Positions 16,934 through 25,418 of a DNA stretch of 64,000 nucleotides are shown here, piece after piece (the stretch's first letter is position 1; every line of letters starts with the position of its first letter). The DNA comes from Myxococcus fulvus (GTDB lineage: Bacteria > Myxococcota > Myxococcia > Myxococcales > Myxococcaceae), in contig NZ_FOIB01000008.1 of assembly GCF_900111765.1 (NCBI RefSeq), forward strand, positions 434,001 to 498,000, in the 5' to 3' direction. Below the pieces are notes generated by a model. That model did no database searches. It saw only the letters and a program-made list of their open reading frames with translations, and had not been told where the DNA came from. Position numbers and translations under genes: made by a program.

Positions 16934-17430
16934 AGTTCCTGGTGACGGTGGGCATCGCGCTGGCGCTGCTCACGTTGGAGTCCGTGGTCGTCAAGCAGGC
17001 GGGGCTCGTGCTGGGCCGCATCGACGTCACCGTCGTGCTGGTGGCGTTCCTCGCGCTGCGCGCCACGCTGCTCGAAGGCGCCTTCTCCGCGTTCGCGGTG
17101 GGCTACCTGCTGGACCTCATGAGTGGCCAGCCCACGGGGCTGTTCACCTTCCTGGCCGTGTTCACCTTCCTCGTCGGGCGGCTGGTGTCCACCTTCGTCG
17201 ACGTGCGCGGCGGGCTGTCGTTCGCGCTGTTCGCCATGGGCGCGGACGTGGGGCATGGCCTGCTCGCGGCCTTCTTCACCTGGCTGACGGTGAAGGATGG
17301 CGGCACGGCGCCGGCGCTCGCGGGGCTGCCGCTGCAGGTGGCGCTCACGGGGCTGGCGGCGCTGGCGCTCTTCCCGCTCCTGCGCCGCTTCGAGGCCGCG
17401 CAGGACCGTCCGGCGGGGTTGCTGAGGTGA
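16930..17430 (+). CDS. mreD: Rod shape-determining protein MreD
   Basis: A 166-residue integral membrane protein with about five transmembrane segments, of the usual length for MreD. Sequence conservation in this family is low, so the call rests on hydropathy, on the characteristic EGAFSAFAVGYLLDLMSGQPTGLF region, and on the position between mreC (ATGA overlap) and PBP2 (GTGA overlap). MreD is part of the elongasome membrane core. Confidence 0.93.
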   Translation: MKFLVTVGIALALLTLESVVVKQAGLVLGRIDVTVVLVAFLALRATLLEGAFSAFAVGYLLDLMSGQPTGLFTFLAVFTFLVGRLVSTFVDVRGGLSFALFAMGADVGHGLLAAFFTWLTVKDGGTAPALAGLPLQVALTGLAALALFPLLRRFEAAQDRPAGLLR

Positions 17431-19466
17431 CGCCCCCCACGCTGGGCAACACGACGCCGGGCCGCGAGCTGCGCCGGCGCTTCCTGTGGCTGGGCCTGGC
17501 CATGTCCCTGGGCCTGGTCCTGTTGTCCATCCAGCTCTACCGCCTGCAGATCACGCGCGGCGAGGAGTACTCCGCCAAGAGCGTGGCCAACTTCGTCAAG
17601 GAGGTGCGGCTGCGCGCCGACCGCGGCGTCATCAAGGACTCGCGCGGCACCATCCTCGTCGACAGCCGCCCGTCCTTCGACGCCGTCGTCACCCCCGCCT
17701 TCTGCACGGACTGCTTCGCGCAGGTCATCCCGCGGCTGGCGGAGCTGCTCCAGTGGGACGTGGACCAGGCGAAGAAGGTGGAGGACCTGGTGCGCCAGGG
17801 CCGGCGCAACGCGCCCTTCCAGCCGGTGCCGGTGCGCGTGGACCTGACGCGCGACGAGTACGACAGGCTGGCGGCGCGCCGGGACATCCTGGACGGCGTG
17901 GAGGTGGCGCCCGTCCCGCACCGCTTCTACCGGACCAACACGGTGCTGTCGCACGTGCTGGGCTACATGAACGAAATCACCCAGGAGGAGCTCGAGCGGC
18001 TCAACGGCGACGGCTCGCGCTACGCCCTGGGGGACTACATCGGCCGGCGCGGCCTGGAGCGCTACTTCGAGCAGCGCCTGCGCGGCCAGGACGGCGTGCG
18101 CAAGGAAGTGGTCAACGCGCGCGGCCAGAAGATCGAGGAGCTCAACGTCAAGCTGGGCGACAACGCCGTGGTGCAGCCCAAGGCGGGCAGCAACCTGGTG
18201 CTGTCCATCGACATGCGCCTGCAGGAAGAGGCCGAGCGCGCCTTCCCGGGCGTCACCGGCGCGGTGGTGGCCATCGACGTGCACACGGGCTTCATCCGCG
18301 CGCTGGTGTCCCGGCCCGGCTTCGACCCCAACCTCCTGACGGGCCGCGTGACGCCCACGCAGATGGCGCTGCTGTCCAGAGACCCCCTGGAGCCCATGGT
18401 CAACCGCGTGGCGGCCGAGCACTACAGCCCGGGCTCCACCTTCAAGGTCGTCACCGCGCTGGCGGCGTTCAAGTCCGGCGCGTTCCGCCCGGAGACGATC
18501 GTGAACTGCCCCGGCGGCTACCGGCTGGGCGCGCGCACCTGGCGCTGCCACCTGGACCGCGGGCACGGCCACGTCGACGGGCTGGACGCGATGAAGAGCT
18601 CTTGCGACACCTGGTTCTACAAGGTGGCGGACACCATCGGCCTGGACCCGATTGGAGAGATGGGCAAGTCGCTGGGCCTGGGCAGCCCCACTGGCATCAA
18701 CGTGGTGGCGGAGGTGCCCGGCATCATGCCGACCAGCGCGTACCACGACAAAGCCTCGCCCGGCGGCTACACCAAGGGCATGGCGCTCAACAGCGCCATC
18801 GGCCAGGGTGACAACAACGTCACGCCGCTGCAGCTCGCGCTGATGTACGCGGCCATCGCCAACGGCGGCACGCTGTACAAGCCGCAGATGGTGCAGCGGC
18901 TGGAGAACCTGGACGGCCAGGTCATCGAGGAGTTCAAGCCGGAGGTCGTCCGTCGGGTGGACCTGCCGCCCGCGCACCTGAAGGCCGTCATCGATGGCCT
19001 GGTGAAGGTGGCCCACGAGCCGGGCGGCACGTCGTACCGCTCGCGCCTGAAGTACATGCGCGACCTGGACGTGAAGGTGGCGGCGAAGACGGGCACCGCG
19101 CAGGTGGCGCGCCTGGGCGCCATCCGCCTGAAGACGCACCAGATGAGCTTCTTCGAGCGAGATCACGCCTGGTTCGCGGGCTTCGCCCCGGCGGACCAGC
19201 CTGAAATCGCGGTGGTGGTGCTCAACGAGCACGGCGGCCACGGCGGCTCGGACGCGGCGCCCACGGCGATGGCCGTCATCCAGAAGTACCTGGACCTCAA
19301 GAAGCTGGACGCCACGGCGCCGCCGCCGCGTCCCAACCAGCCCTACACCCCGTCGATGTTCCGCGCGCCGTCCCCCGACGAGGCGGCCATGACGCGCGGC
19401 GTGCGTCCCCCCACGCAGCTCCCGGGCGACGAGGAGTCAGAGGACAGGCATGCAACTCAGGATTGA
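17427..19466 (+). CDS. mrdA: Penicillin-binding protein 2 (peptidoglycan DD-transpeptidase)
   Basis: The protein is a 679-residue class B PBP. One N-terminal transmembrane helix (residues ~20-38) is followed by the pedestal/dimerisation domain beginning EVRLRADRGVIKDSRG. The transpeptidase domain has the catalytic STFK tetrad, an SCD motif (in KSSCDTWFYKV) where SxN is usual, and KTGTAQ. The SCD variant is common in PBP2. The last ~45 residues are Pro-rich and likely disordered. It crosslinks peptidoglycan during elongation with RodA, whose gene overlaps its 3' end by 17 bp. The GTG start overlaps the mreD stop. Confidence 0.96.
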   Translation: MTPPTLGNTTPGRELRRRFLWLGLAMSLGLVLLSIQLYRLQITRGEEYSAKSVANFVKEVRLRADRGVIKDSRGTILVDSRPSFDAVVTPAFCTDCFAQVIPRLAELLQWDVDQAKKVEDLVRQGRRNAPFQPVPVRVDLTRDEYDRLAARRDILDGVEVAPVPHRFYRTNTVLSHVLGYMNEITQEELERLNGDGSRYALGDYIGRRGLERYFEQRLRGQDGVRKEVVNARGQKIEELNVKLGDNAVVQPKAGSNLVLSIDMRLQEEAERAFPGVTGAVVAIDVHTGFIRALVSRPGFDPNLLTGRVTPTQMALLSRDPLEPMVNRVAAEHYSPGSTFKVVTALAAFKSGAFRPETIVNCPGGYRLGARTWRCHLDRGHGHVDGLDAMKSSCDTWFYKVADTIGLDPIGEMGKSLGLGSPTGINVVAEVPGIMPTSAYHDKASPGGYTKGMALNSAIGQGDNNVTPLQLALMYAAIANGGTLYKPQMVQRLENLDGQVIEEFKPEVVRRVDLPPAHLKAVIDGLVKVAHEPGGTSYRSRLKYMRDLDVKVAAKTGTAQVARLGAIRLKTHQMSFFERDHAWFAGFAPADQPEIAVVVLNEHGGHGGSDAAPTAMAVIQKYLDLKKLDATAPPPRPNQPYTPSMFRAPSPDEAAMTRGVRPPTQLPGDEESEDRHATQD

Positions 19467-20601
19467 GCGGCGGATGGTGCCCCACGTGCCGTGGGGGCTC
19501 ATCTTCTGCGTGCTGGCCGTGGCCCTGCTGGGCATCTGGAACCTGGCCTCGGCGTCGCGTCCTCCGCTGGCGCCCGTGTGGTCCAGCCAGGCCCTGTACC
19601 TGGGCCTGGGCATCGTCGCGGTGCTGGTGGTGTGCCTGGTGGACTACCGCTGGATCCAACGCATGGCGATGCCCATCTACATCGCCAACATCCTGGCGCT
19701 CATCGCGCTGCGCTTCGTCGGCCACACCGCCAAGGGCGCCGAGAGCTGGTTCGCCATCGGCCCGTTCCGCCTGCAGCCCGCGGAGTTCATGAAGATTGGC
19801 GTCGTGCTGATGCTGGCCAAGGTCTACCACGACGACTTCCGCCCCAATGAGCCGTCCTACGGCCTGGTGCGGCTGTGGAAGCCGCTGGTGGTGGTGGGCG
19901 TGCCCTTCATCCTGGTGCTGGTGCAGCCGGACCTGGGCACCGCGCTGATGATCGGCCTGTCCTCGCTCACCGTCATCCTCTTCGGCAAGGTGCGCTGGTA
20001 CCTGGTGGCCACGCTGGTGGCGGGCGTGCTCGCGGGCGCCATCGTCATCTGGAACGACTACATCCGCGAGGTGCCCGAGCCTCGGCCCACCATCGTCCGG
20101 CACCACCTGAAGAAGCACCAGAGCCAGCGCATCTCCGGGTGGTTGGACCCCGAGGCGGACCTGCGCGGCAGCGGCTACCACGCCGCGCAGTCGAAAATCG
20201 CGGTGGGCAGCGGCGGCGTGTCCGGCAAGGGCTGGCGCGAGGGGACCCAGACGGGCCTGCGCTTCCTGCCCGAGCAGCACACCGACTTCATCTTCTCGGT
20301 GTGGGCGGAGGAGCACGGCTTCGTGCTGTGCACCCTCCTGTTGGTGCTCTATGGCGCCATCTTCATCTTCGGCCTGGGCGTGGGGTTCAGCGCCCGAGAC
20401 AGGTTCGGCGCCTTCGTCGCCGTGGGCGTCGTGGCCATGCTCTTCTGGCAGGTGTTCGAGAACATCGGCATGGTCATCGGCTTGTTGCCGGTGACGGGAA
20501 TCACCCTGCCGCTGATGAGTTATGGCGGGTCTTCCATGATGTCCGTGATGCTCAGCATTGGCTTGCTGGTGAACATCAGCATGCGTCGTCACATGTTCTG
20601 A
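19450..20601 (+). CDS. rodA: RodA peptidoglycan glycosyltransferase (SEDS family)
   Basis: The protein is a 383-residue SEDS-family integral membrane glycosyltransferase with about ten transmembrane helices. Family landmarks include GAESWFAIGPFRLQPAEFMK, VQPDLGTALM, LRFLPEQHTDFIFSVWAEE and LPLMSYGGSSMM near the C terminus. It polymerises lipid II into glycan strands, paired with PBP2. The start at 19450 overlaps the PBP2 gene by 17 bases, so the two are translationally linked. It ends the mreC-mreD-mrdA-rodA operon. Confidence 0.96.
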   Translation: MQLRIERRMVPHVPWGLIFCVLAVALLGIWNLASASRPPLAPVWSSQALYLGLGIVAVLVVCLVDYRWIQRMAMPIYIANILALIALRFVGHTAKGAESWFAIGPFRLQPAEFMKIGVVLMLAKVYHDDFRPNEPSYGLVRLWKPLVVVGVPFILVLVQPDLGTALMIGLSSLTVILFGKVRWYLVATLVAGVLAGAIVIWNDYIREVPEPRPTIVRHHLKKHQSQRISGWLDPEADLRGSGYHAAQSKIAVGSGGVSGKGWREGTQTGLRFLPEQHTDFIFSVWAEEHGFVLCTLLLVLYGAIFIFGLGVGFSARDRFGAFVAVGVVAMLFWQVFENIGMVIGLLPVTGITLPLMSYGGSSMMSVMLSIGLLVNISMRRHMF

Positions 20602-20700
20602 GACATCGCGAGCCGCGCGACGACGGGAGACTCACGAGGTCGTCACGAGCGCTCGGCGCCCGGCCCAGGGTGGTGTATGAATCAACCCACCAATTCCGGG

Positions 20701-20719
20701 GGGAGGGTGAATCCCTCCC
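20701..20719 (+). promoter_or_regulatory. Hairpin in the leader of the PilZ gene
   Basis: GGGAGGG (20701-20707) pairs with CCCTCCC (20713-20719) around TGAAT, 20 bases before the PilZ ATG. There is no T-tract after it, so it is more likely a leader structure or weak terminator of rodA than a strong terminator. Confidence 0.35.
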
Positions 20720-20738
20720 GGGCCGGTGGAGGTCAGGC

Positions 20739-21425
20739 ATGCAGAGGAAGGGTGGGCAGAAGGCGACGGGGAGTGTCCGCGTGGCGGAGCTTCCCCAGGC
20801 GGCGAGGGACGTGAAGCCCCCGGCGGCGACGGTGGTGGCGCGGCCGGGCGCCCCGGTGAAGGAGGAGCCTCGCAGGCCTCCGACGGTGGCCCCCACGCCC
20901 GTGGCGGCGCTGTTGCCCGTCATCGAGCAGAACCAGGGGGACCCGGAGCACCGGGAGTTCCCCCGGGCGCAGCTGACGACACGCTTCGAGGTCTGGGTGG
21001 ATGACGACCAGGGCGGGCGCCGGTTCGCGGCGAGCCTGGCGTCCATCAACGTCAGCGTCAGCGGCGCCTTCCTGGAGAGCACCTTCTACCTGCCGATGGG
21101 GACGGTGCTGGGCGTGAGCTTCTCGCTGGAGCCGGGCGCGGCGCCCGTGAGGGCCCGGGCGGAGATCGTCCGCGAGGAGCGCGAGGACGGCCCCGGGGGC
21201 CGCAGCGGCTTCGGCATCCGCTTCCTCGACTTCAGTGGACAGACGGAGGTGGCCCTGGCCCGGCTCTTCGTGGGCAATCGCCTGCGGGCCTTCGCGGAGG
21301 ACTACCTGCGCTCGCAGCGCGCGCGCTCGCTGCCCAATGAGCTGGAGCGGGTGGTGGATGTGCTTTCGGCCTGGGAGCTGCTCAAGGCGACCAGCACGGA
21401 AGCGGACCCCTGGCAGGCGAAGTGA
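20739..21425 (+). CDS. PilZ-domain cyclic di-GMP binding protein
   Basis: The 228-residue protein has an unstructured Pro/Ala-rich N terminus (~65 residues) followed by a PilZ domain. The first c-di-GMP motif RxxxR is present as REFPR and the second, (D/N)xSxxG, as NVSVSG followed by AF. Both signatures are complete, so c-di-GMP binding is expected. A C-terminal helix of ~50 residues follows the domain. It lies 137 bp downstream of rodA on the same strand and is probably separately transcribed. Its target is unknown; a link with the wall genes or the GGDEF enzyme 6.5 kb upstream is only suggested by position. Confidence 0.92.
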   Translation: MQRKGGQKATGSVRVAELPQAARDVKPPAATVVARPGAPVKEEPRRPPTVAPTPVAALLPVIEQNQGDPEHREFPRAQLTTRFEVWVDDDQGGRRFAASLASINVSVSGAFLESTFYLPMGTVLGVSFSLEPGAAPVRARAEIVREEREDGPGGRSGFGIRFLDFSGQTEVALARLFVGNRLRAFAEDYLRSQRARSLPNELERVVDVLSAWELLKATSTEADPWQAK

Positions 21426-21436
21426 CGCATCGTGCC

Positions 21437-21467
21437 TCCCTCGCGAGCCTGCCCGTCATGCGAGGGA
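21437..21467. terminator. Hairpin after the PilZ gene
   Basis: TCCCTCGC (21437-21444) pairs with GCGAGGGA (21460-21467). It lies 12 bases after the PilZ stop and 75 bases beyond the end of the convergent AT-hook gene. It has no T-tract. Confidence 0.45.
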
Positions 21468-21541
21468 ATGCCCACCCCTGACACGCATTGACGGCGGGTG
21501 GCTCGCCCAGGGCCGTGGGCGCCACCGCGTACCGCTGTGTC

Positions 21542-21871
21542 TCAGGCGGGCTTGCCACCCGCCAACAAGCGACGCCGCTCCGCCTGGTAATGGGCTGAAC
21601 ACAGCCCCTTCGAGCGCTGCTCGCGCGTGCAATCCGGCATCGTGCAACGCCGGTCCGCCGCCACCATGTTGCCCGCAAGGGCCTTGGGCGGACGGCCGCG
21701 CCGACGGCTCGCCGACAGCGCATTGCTGCTCCCCGAGCCGCTCGACAGCGGCATGCCCTGGTTCATTGCCCGGAGGACGCCTCGGCCAATCGCGTCACCC
21801 AGCGCCTCCGCCCAATTCACCATGGCGGGGGTCAGGGGGACCTTCGACAACTCCTTACGTGGTCGTGCCAT
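21542..21871 (-). CDS. AT-hook/zinc-finger small DNA-binding-like protein
   Basis: The 109-residue basic protein begins MARPRKELSKV. It contains an AT-hook-like core, RRRGRPPKAL, in the middle, followed by a Cys/His cluster of the form C-x4-C-x9-C-x2-H (CTMPDC ... GLCSAHYQ). The second motif resembles small zinc fingers found in phage and bacterial DNA-binding proteins. A DNA-associated role is likely but no target is visible. The ATG at 21871 is chosen; an upstream codon at 21913 would add a hydrophobic stretch unlike the rest. The coding region lies at the edge of a locally AT-rich patch (about 21860-22110). Confidence 0.72.
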   Translation of the reverse strand: MARPRKELSKVPLTPAMVNWAEALGDAIGRGVLRAMNQGMPLSSGSGSSNALSASRRRGRPPKALAGNMVAADRRCTMPDCTREQRSKGLCSAHYQAERRRLLAGGKPA

Positions 21872-21970
21872 GAAAACTCCCGTGAAAACAGTCAAACAAA
21901 GCAAGACTCCCAATGCGCTTATTTGGCGGTGGATGTCAACGTTGTCAATACAGCCTGGGAGGGGTCTCTC

Positions 21971-22114
21971 ATGACTCGCAAGTCGTCCCGAAAAATTGGT
22001 GACACGACTGCAAAGGGATACGTGTTTCCCACACGTGCCATGCGTACTGATTTGCGCATCGCGGTGGATTTGTCCGCGCGGATGAAAATGGCGCGAAGTC
22101 TGAGAAATCGCTGA
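21971..22114 (+). CDS. Possible small basic protein, 47 aa
   Basis: The reading frame begins MTRKSSRKIGDTT and ends ARSLRNR. It is very basic, with no Cys or membrane segment. A strong ribosome site (GGGAGGGG, 21958-21965) lies five bases upstream of the ATG, which is the main reason to list it. Base composition is lower in GC than the neighbours. It faces away from the AT-hook gene. It may be a real small regulator-type gene or chance. Confidence 0.4.
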   Translation: MTRKSSRKIGDTTAKGYVFPTRAMRTDLRIAVDLSARMKMARSLRNR

Positions 22115-22341
22115 GAGGGCGCGAAAAGTTTGCGTGCGCGTGGCGTGGGATTGGCGGGGCCGCGCAATGGACTCACGCTGGGTGCGAGACGAAGCGCGTC
22201 ACGCGAAGGAGCGGAGCGCGGGTGGATTCGTCCCGGAAATGAAACGGCGTGGGGCGTCTGGCGGTACGACGAAGCGCCGGACAGGGCGTGGGCGGGAGGC
22301 ATTGGCCTCGACCCGCCAAGCCCGTGCCCGGCGCTCGGAGG
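22115..22341. other. Non-coding stretch between the small gene and thioredoxin
   Basis: Open frames here on both strands have the composition of noise. The only structure I see is the hairpin at 22291-22317 next to the end of trxA. Confidence 0.4.
22291..22317 (-). terminator. trxA: Putative terminator hairpin of trxA
   Basis: GGCGGG (22291-22296) pairs with CCCGCC (22312-22317), and the inner AGGC/GCCT extends the stem. It lies 25 bp after the trxA stop on the minus strand. It lacks a T-tract, so efficiency is uncertain. Confidence 0.4.
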
Positions 22342-22671
22342 CTACAGCGCCTTCTTGAGGGCGTCCTCGATGCGCGCCTTGGGGACGGCGCCGACGATCT
22401 GCTCCACGACCTGGCCGCCCTTGAAGACGAGCAGCGTGGGGATGGAGCGGATGCCGTAGTTCTGCGGCGTGCCCTGGTTGTCGTCGATGTTGAGCTTGGT
22501 GAACTTCACCTGGCCCTTGTACTGCTCGGCGAGCGCGTCGATGGAGGGCGCGATGGCGCGGCACGGCGCGCACCAGGTCGCCCAGAAATCCACCAGCACG
22601 GGCTGCTCGGAGTCCAGCACCTGCTTCTGGAAGTCGTTGTCTCCGACATTCGTCACGTTGTCGCCTGCCAT
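22342..22671 (-). CDS. trxA: Thioredoxin
   Basis: This 109-residue thioredoxin has the full fold: LVDFWATWCAPCRAIAP around the active site (Cys34 and Cys37), then LNIDDNQGTPQNYGIRSIPTLLVFKGG with the conserved cis-Pro. The dipeptide between the cysteines is Ala-Pro rather than the usual Gly-Pro, which in other thioredoxins shifts redox potential modestly. It reduces disulfides in cytoplasmic proteins using thioredoxin reductase, whose gene is not here. A typical AGGAGA-like ribosome site precedes the ATG. It is a single-gene unit. Confidence 0.96.
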   Translation of the reverse strand: MAGDNVTNVGDNDFQKQVLDSEQPVLVDFWATWCAPCRAIAPSIDALAEQYKGQVKFTKLNIDDNQGTPQNYGIRSIPTLLVFKGGQVVEQIVGAVPKARIEDALKKAL

Positions 22672-22850
22672 GATGTCTCCTTGGGGCCCTCTGTGGCCTG
22701 CACGGCGCGTCGTCTAGTACGCGCCTCGTGGGGCTGCAAGAACCGGTGGGCCAGGGCCAGTCCGCCCGCAATGATGCGGCCGGGAGCCCTGGGTTTCACC
22801 TGGAAGGATCATCCGCCCCCCGGGCGCGGCGCTGGTGTAGGCTGGCGGGC

Positions 22851-23231
22851 GTGACGAAGCTCTTCCTGCCCCAGGCCCAGCTCGAGGAGTGGGCACTGGC
22901 TGACAAAGCGGACCTGCGTGACGGCCGGCTGGTGGTCATGGCCGAGGGTGGAACGGCCTTTGCCGTCTCGCCGGCCGTGCATTTCCTGCAACTGGTGTCG
23001 GGCGAGGACACCCACGGCCTGGTGGCCAAGGTGAAGACCGAGGAGCAGCTCTCCCGACTGGGGGCCGAGCAGATGGCCGACTCGGTGCTGGTGGGGGAGT
23101 CCGCCTACGAGGTCGTTCCGGGGTATGTGACGGAGGTCCCCTCTGGCGCTCCGAAGCCGGAGTCGGCGGGGAAGAAGCCCGATTCGGAGACGGACCTGTT
23201 GGCGGCGTTCCTCCTCAACAAGATGGGCTGA
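22851..23231 (+). CDS. Conserved-looking hypothetical protein, 126 aa
   Basis: I do not recognise this family. The protein starts at a GTG (TKLFLPQAQLEEWALADK) and has a compact alpha/beta pattern over residues 1-100. A Pro/Lys/Ser-rich linker and a short helix (DLLAAFLLNKMG) follow. No signal peptide or metal motif is present. It sits 34 bp upstream of the ccsA-like gene on the same strand, so it may be the first gene of the tetrapyrrole operon. Confidence 0.75.
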   Translation: MTKLFLPQAQLEEWALADKADLRDGRLVVMAEGGTAFAVSPAVHFLQLVSGEDTHGLVAKVKTEEQLSRLGAEQMADSVLVGESAYEVVPGYVTEVPSGAPKPESAGKKPDSETDLLAAFLLNKMG

Positions 23232-23265
23232 TTCGCCTGTCTGCCGCGGTTATGAGCCTGATTCC

Positions 23266-24081
23266 ATGAGCCACACGCTCGTATCGCTCGCCTGCCACGC
23301 ATACGGCATCGCCGCCGTGGCCTACCTCGCCTACCTCGTCCGCCAGTCGGAAGGGCTGGCCATGGCCGGTCGCGTCCTGGTGGGCGGCGGGCTGGTGCTC
23401 CACGGCGTGGCCCTGTTCGAGCTCCTGGGCGTCCAGAGCGGCCGTCCGGTGGGCCTGGCGCAGGGCTTCTCCGCGCTGGCCTTCCTGCTATTGGCCATCT
23501 TCCTGGCGCTGGACGTGCGCTACCGCCGGCCCGTCATCGGCGCGTTCCTGACGCCGCTGGCGGTGACGGTGCTCCTGCCCGGCCTGCTGCTGCACGGGGG
23601 CCAGTCGCCGCTGCCTCCCGGCGTGCGTCAGCCCCTGTTGCCCCTGCACATCTCGCTGGCGCTGTTGGGGCTGGCGGCGTTCGCGGTGGCCGCGGGGGTG
23701 GGCGTCATGTACCTGCTGATGGAGCGGCAGGTGCGGGCCAAGCGCTTCGGGCTGTTGTTCGCGCGGCTGCCGTCGCTGGAGTTCCTGGACACCCTCAACC
23801 GGCGGTTGGTGGTGTGGGGCTTCATCGCGCTGTCGATCACCCTGGCGACGGGGGCCTTCTTCGTGACGACCACGGTGGGCTGGCAGTGGGACGGCAAGTC
23901 CATCGCCACGGTGGTGGCGTGGGCGGTGTTCGCGGCGCTGGTCAACGCGCGCATCTTCGCCGGCTGGCGTGGGAGGCGTGTGGCATTGCTGACCATGGCG
24001 GGCTTCTGCCTGGTGCTGGTGTCCTTCCTCACCTCGTATGACGCGACGCCGACCGCGGCCGCCGTCATGAGGATTCCCTGA
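23266..24081 (+). CDS. CcsA/HemX-like cytochrome c assembly membrane protein
   Basis: This 271-residue integral membrane protein has about eight transmembrane helices. It carries the pattern of the CcsA/CcmC/HemX superfamily: His residues in LPLHISLALLGLAAFAVAAGVGVMYLLMERQ and a W-rich segment (TTTVGWQWDGKS) near the end. Proteins of this group handle heme for cytochrome c maturation or help control glutamyl-tRNA reductase. The gene lies two bases before hemA, which favours the HemX-type role, seen next to hemA in several bacteria. Assignment to CcsA versus HemX is not settled. Confidence 0.85.
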   Translation: MSHTLVSLACHAYGIAAVAYLAYLVRQSEGLAMAGRVLVGGGLVLHGVALFELLGVQSGRPVGLAQGFSALAFLLLAIFLALDVRYRRPVIGAFLTPLAVTVLLPGLLLHGGQSPLPPGVRQPLLPLHISLALLGLAAFAVAAGVGVMYLLMERQVRAKRFGLLFARLPSLEFLDTLNRRLVVWGFIALSITLATGAFFVTTTVGWQWDGKSIATVVAWAVFAALVNARIFAGWRGRRVALLTMAGFCLVLVSFLTSYDATPTAAAVMRIP

Positions 24082-24083
24082 GT

Positions 24084-25418
24084 ATGGAGCTCGTCTGCAT
24101 TGGCCTGTCCCACCGCACGGCGCCCCTGGTGGTGCGCGAGCGGCTGGCCCTGTCCGAAGCGCGTCAGGTGGAGGTGCTCCAGAAGCTGGCGCAGGCCCCG
24201 GTGGAGGTGTTGTGGGTCTCCACCTGCAACCGGGTGGAGGTGTACCTGTCCGCGCCGGATGGGGGCGTGGCCCGGGAGCGCGCCGTGTCGGAGCTGCAGG
24301 CGCTGGGCGGGCCCGAGGCGGCCGAGCACCTGTACGAGCACCGGGGCGAGGCCGCGCTCATCCACCTGTTCCGGGTGGCGTCCAGCCTGGACTCCATGGT
24401 GCTGGGCGAGGCGCAGATTCTGGGCCAGGTGAAGGACGCCTTCGAGCGCGGGCAGGGCGCGGGCGCGGTGCGCGGTGAGCTGACGCGGGCGTGCGCGGCG
24501 GCGTTCGGCTGCGCCAAGCGGGTGCGCACCGAGACGGCCATCGGCCGCGCGGCGACGTCCATGGCGTCCGCGGCGGTGCAGCTGGCGAGCAAGGTGTTCG
24601 ACGGGCTGAAGGGCAAGACGGTGCTGGTGGTGGGGGCGGGGGAGATGGGGGAGCTGGCGGCGCGGCACCTGCAGCAGGCGGGCGCGACGAAGCTCTTCAT
24701 CACCAACCGCACCCTGGCGCGCGCGGAGGCGCTGGCGGCCGAGGTGGGCGGGACGGCGAGGCCCTTCGAGGAGCTCTTCACGCTGCTGACGGCGGCGGAC
24801 GTGGTGGTGTGCAGCACGGCGTCGCCGGTGCCGCTGTTCACGCGGGACAACGTGGGCGCGGTGGGCAAGGCGCGCCGTGGCCGCCCGCTGTTCATGGTGG
24901 ACCTGGCGGTGCCGCGGGACATCGACCCCGGGGTGGGCACGCTGGACTGGGTGCACGCCTACGACGTGGACGACATCCAGAAGTTCGTCGCGGACAACGC
25001 CGCCGCGCGCGCCGAGGAGGCGCACAAGGCGGGGGTGTTGGTGGCGCAGGAGGTGGCGCGCTTCGTCAAGGAGCGTGCCCTGCGCGAGGGGATGCCGGTG
25101 CTGGCGAGGTTGCGGCAGCGCGCGGAGGCGATTGCCCGCGCGGAGGTGGAGCGGACGTTGACGTCGCTGGGGGATGGGTTGACGGACAAGCAGCGCAAGA
25201 GCATCGAGGCCATGGGGCGCGCCATCGTCAACAAGCTGTTGCACGAGCCGACCTCGCGCCTGCGCGCGGTGGGGCCGGAGGGCGAGGGCAACCGGCTGGC
25301 GGGCGCCGCCGCAGAGCTGTTCGGGTTGCTCGAGGCGGAGCTGGAGGCGGCGGAGCAGCAGTCGCAGGCCATGCCCGCGCAGGGCCCGTCGCAGGTGGCC
25401 ACGGGGGCGAAGCGATGA
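24084..25418 (+). CDS. hemA: Glutamyl-tRNA reductase
   Basis: The protein has 444 residues, the normal length. It reduces glutamyl-tRNA(Glu) with NADPH to glutamate-1-semialdehyde, the first committed step of tetrapyrrole synthesis. The catalytic Cys48 is in [10 protein letters not shown]. The N-terminal [11 protein letters not shown], the [11 protein letters not shown] segment, the NADP-binding [12 protein letters not shown] and the [11 protein letters not shown] stretch follow, with the helical dimerisation domain at the end. It overlaps hemC by ATGA. The last ~35 residues are Ala/Glu/Gln-rich and probably disordered. Confidence 0.97.
   Translation: MELVCIGLSHRTAPLVVRERLALSEARQVEVLQKLAQAPVEVLWVSTCNRVEVYLSAPDGGVARERAVSELQALGGPEAAEHLYEHRGEAALIHLFRVASSLDSMVLGEAQILGQVKDAFERGQGAGAVRGELTRACAAAFGCAKRVRTETAIGRAATSMASAAVQLASKVFDGLKGKTVLVVGAGEMGELAARHLQQAGATKLFITNRTLARAEALAAEVGGTARPFEELFTLLTAADVVVCSTASPVPLFTRDNVGAVGKARRGRPLFMVDLAVPRDIDPGVGTLDWVHAYDVDDIQKFVADNAAARAEEAHKAGVLVAQEVARFVKERALREGMPVLARLRQRAEAIARAEVERTLTSLGDGLTDKQRKSIEAMGRAIVNKLLHEPTSRLRAVGPEGEGNRLAGAAAELFGLLEAELEAAEQQSQAMPAQGPSQVATGAKR

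Noticed and set aside
17103-19241. A 712-residue reading frame on the minus strand across mreD and the PBP2 gene
   Set aside because: It is antisense to genes with complete family motifs. Its composition (His, Arg, Ala, Val) is what third-position GC bias produces on the opposite strand.
20701-20719. A riboswitch before the PilZ gene
   Set aside because: Only one 7-bp hairpin is present, with no conserved riboswitch core such as the c-di-GMP class I or II motifs.
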